From Bacteroidota bacterium (GTDB lineage: Bacteria > Bacteroidota > Bacteroidia > Chitinophagales > Chitinophagaceae): DNA of 64,000 nt. The stretch covers positions 47,940-111,939 of the forward strand of contig CANHGS010000011.1 in assembly GCA_947460595.1 (NCBI GenBank), written 5' to 3'. The notes beneath the pieces were generated by a model. That model made no database searches. It was not told the DNA's origin and saw only the letters and a list, made by a program, of their open reading frames with translations. The translations under genes were made by a program, and so were the position numbers. Of this stretch, positions 63,400 to 64,000 are shown one piece after another (the first letter of the stretch is position 1; each line of letters begins with the position of its first letter).

Positions 63400-63912
63400 T
63401 TAATTTTCCAATTTTATCAAATTTGAATTTTCTGTCTTCAACTTGTTAATCTCATCTTTAGTTTGGTCAGAGATTGCTATTTCAAATGCCTTATTAAGGT
63501 AAGAAAATGCTATAGGATCTTTTAGTTCAATTTTACATTTTGCAAGATTAATGTAGTCATCAGCAATCAATATTTTACCATTGTTTATAAACTTTATTAA
63601 GTCCGCCGATGCGTCCGACCAAGATTTCAGTTTTAAATATGACTGACCTCTAAGTTTATATAGTTCGATATTTTGATTATTCAAAATGATTGCTTTTGTC
63701 AAATTATCAATAGCTTCTTTATGATCATTTTTTATATTGTTGATGAAGTATAGACTTTTATAGTTCTCAATATTTGTAGGGTTGAGTTCGATGGCACGAT
63801 TAAGGTATTTGACTGCATCATATATATTTTCAACAAGGTAGCTTGATATTGAGTGTAAATACCAGACAAACTGACCCCCTTGCGCCAAAGCAATGTGACC
63901 CCCTAAAAACAC
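63400..63912 (-). CDS. TPR-repeat protein, N-terminus apparently replaced by an IS-end sequence
   Basis: A 170-residue frame with TPR repeats at about 30-130 (AVKYLNRAIELNPTNIENYK, EAIDNLTKAIILNNQNIELYKLRGQSYLKLKSWSDA). The first 20 or so residues (MFLGGHIALAQGGQFV) are encoded by the GGGGGTCA repeats described at 63862, not by TPR-like sequence. The real gene is probably longer and was cut by an insertion; the given start would be fortuitous. It heads the 62431/61108 group. Confidence 0.55.
   Translation of the reverse strand: MFLGGHIALAQGGQFVWYLHSISSYLVENIYDAVKYLNRAIELNPTNIENYKSLYFINNIKNDHKEAIDNLTKAIILNNQNIELYKLRGQSYLKLKSWSDASADLIKFINNGKILIADDYINLAKCKIELKDPIAFSYLNKAFEIAISDQTKDEINKLKTENSNLIKLEN
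63862..63910. mobile_element. Putative IS21-type terminus (direct repeats TGACCCCC)
   Basis: CAAACTGACCCCCT (63867-63880) and CAATGTGACCCCCT (63891-63904) are direct repeats with a 24-base period, separated by TGCGCCAAAG. Repeated GGGGGTCA blocks of this kind are typical of terminal transposase-binding sites in IS21-family elements of Bacteroidota. The body of the element would lie to the right, beyond 64000; no transposase gene is visible in the remaining bases. Confidence 0.4.
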
Positions 63913-64000
63913 CTTTCCAAAAATGGAATAATTGAGGCCTAAAAAAATGGTAAAGAACTAGTTGCTTTTGTTATTCAAACGTAGGATTTTTTCTGTCTAT

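Larger units (their letters stand above)
36574..64000. mobile_element. Integrative genomic island at tRNA-Phe (right end outside the window)
   Basis: From the tRNA-Phe gene rightwards the DNA is visibly AT-richer than the core region. It begins with a tyrosine recombinase and holds defence-type, regulatory and uncharacterised genes with many decayed copies. No conjugation, phage-structural or relaxase genes are seen. Whether it is a decayed integrative element or a stack of several insertions cannot be told, because the distal attachment site is not visible. Confidence 0.7.

Noticed and set aside
36574..64000. CRISPR array or prophage in the accessory region
   Set aside because: No regularly spaced short repeats with unique spacers, and no capsid, terminase or tail genes were seen; the small repeats present are tRNA fragments and IS-like ends.

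Overview
The window looks like a chromosomal segment of a Bacteroidota bacterium, most likely a member of the Chitinophagaceae. The supporting signs are the TAnnTTTG promoter elements ahead of several genes, near absence of Shine-Dalgarno leaders, Rho with a long proline/glutamine-rich insertion, DUF2480 and DUF3050 proteins, S9 peptidases and amidohydrolases with glycine-rich inserts, and a CTnDOT-type tyrosine recombinase. The family-level placement is inference.

Positions 1-36200 are ordinary core chromosome: envelope and lipid genes (AI-2E permease, GNAT, PlsC-like, outer-membrane protein, acetyl xylan esterase-like hydrolase, acyltransferase-3), recA, nadA, a PpiD/SurA-like foldase, DUF2480, sterol desaturase-like hydroxylase, polA, two degenerate periplasmic amidohydrolases, an alpha/beta hydrolase lipoprotein, an AsmA-like protein, mnmG, a CAP protein, ybeY, a FeoA-like protein, nadD, an S9 peptidase, rho, asnS and a DUF3050 protein. 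Two non-coding stretches stand out. 8754-9348 carries a dense cluster of DnaA-box-like 9-mers next to an AT-rich stretch (candidate oriC). 26461-27009, just upstream of mnmG, carries four ParB/parS-type 16-bp palindromes (candidate centromere). Together they suggest that the window is origin-proximal.

At 36574-36646 lies a tRNA-Phe gene, preceded by two truncated copies of its 5' part, each broken in the D-loop by the same hairpin. A tyrosine recombinase follows at 36873, and everything to the right edge is visibly AT-richer accessory DNA: an integrative island that used tRNA-Phe as its attachment site. The far end is not in the window.

The island centre (41350-51684) is a tight seven-gene, one-strand operon: DUF4007 protein, large P-loop ATPase, DndC-like PAPS-reductase-family protein, PLD-like/SF2 helicase, a 75-residue protein, a DndD/Rad50-like ATPase with a CxxC hook, and a 172-residue protein. 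It reads as a DNA-phosphorothioation-type defence locus lacking recognisable dndA, dndB and canonical dndE. Around it are a DUF3293 protein, a helicase fragment, an HD hydrolase, a HEPN-like protein with an uncharacterised partner, a gamma-glutamylcyclotransferase-like protein, a WYL regulator, a YidD-TM2 fusion, an excisionase-like HTH protein and a cluster of uncharacterised TPR/Cys-rich proteins. Decay is common: a small protein family has one intact and two broken copies, one gene is probably frameshifted, one 0.7-kb pseudogene is visible, and a TPR gene at the right edge starts inside what looks like an IS21-type terminus.
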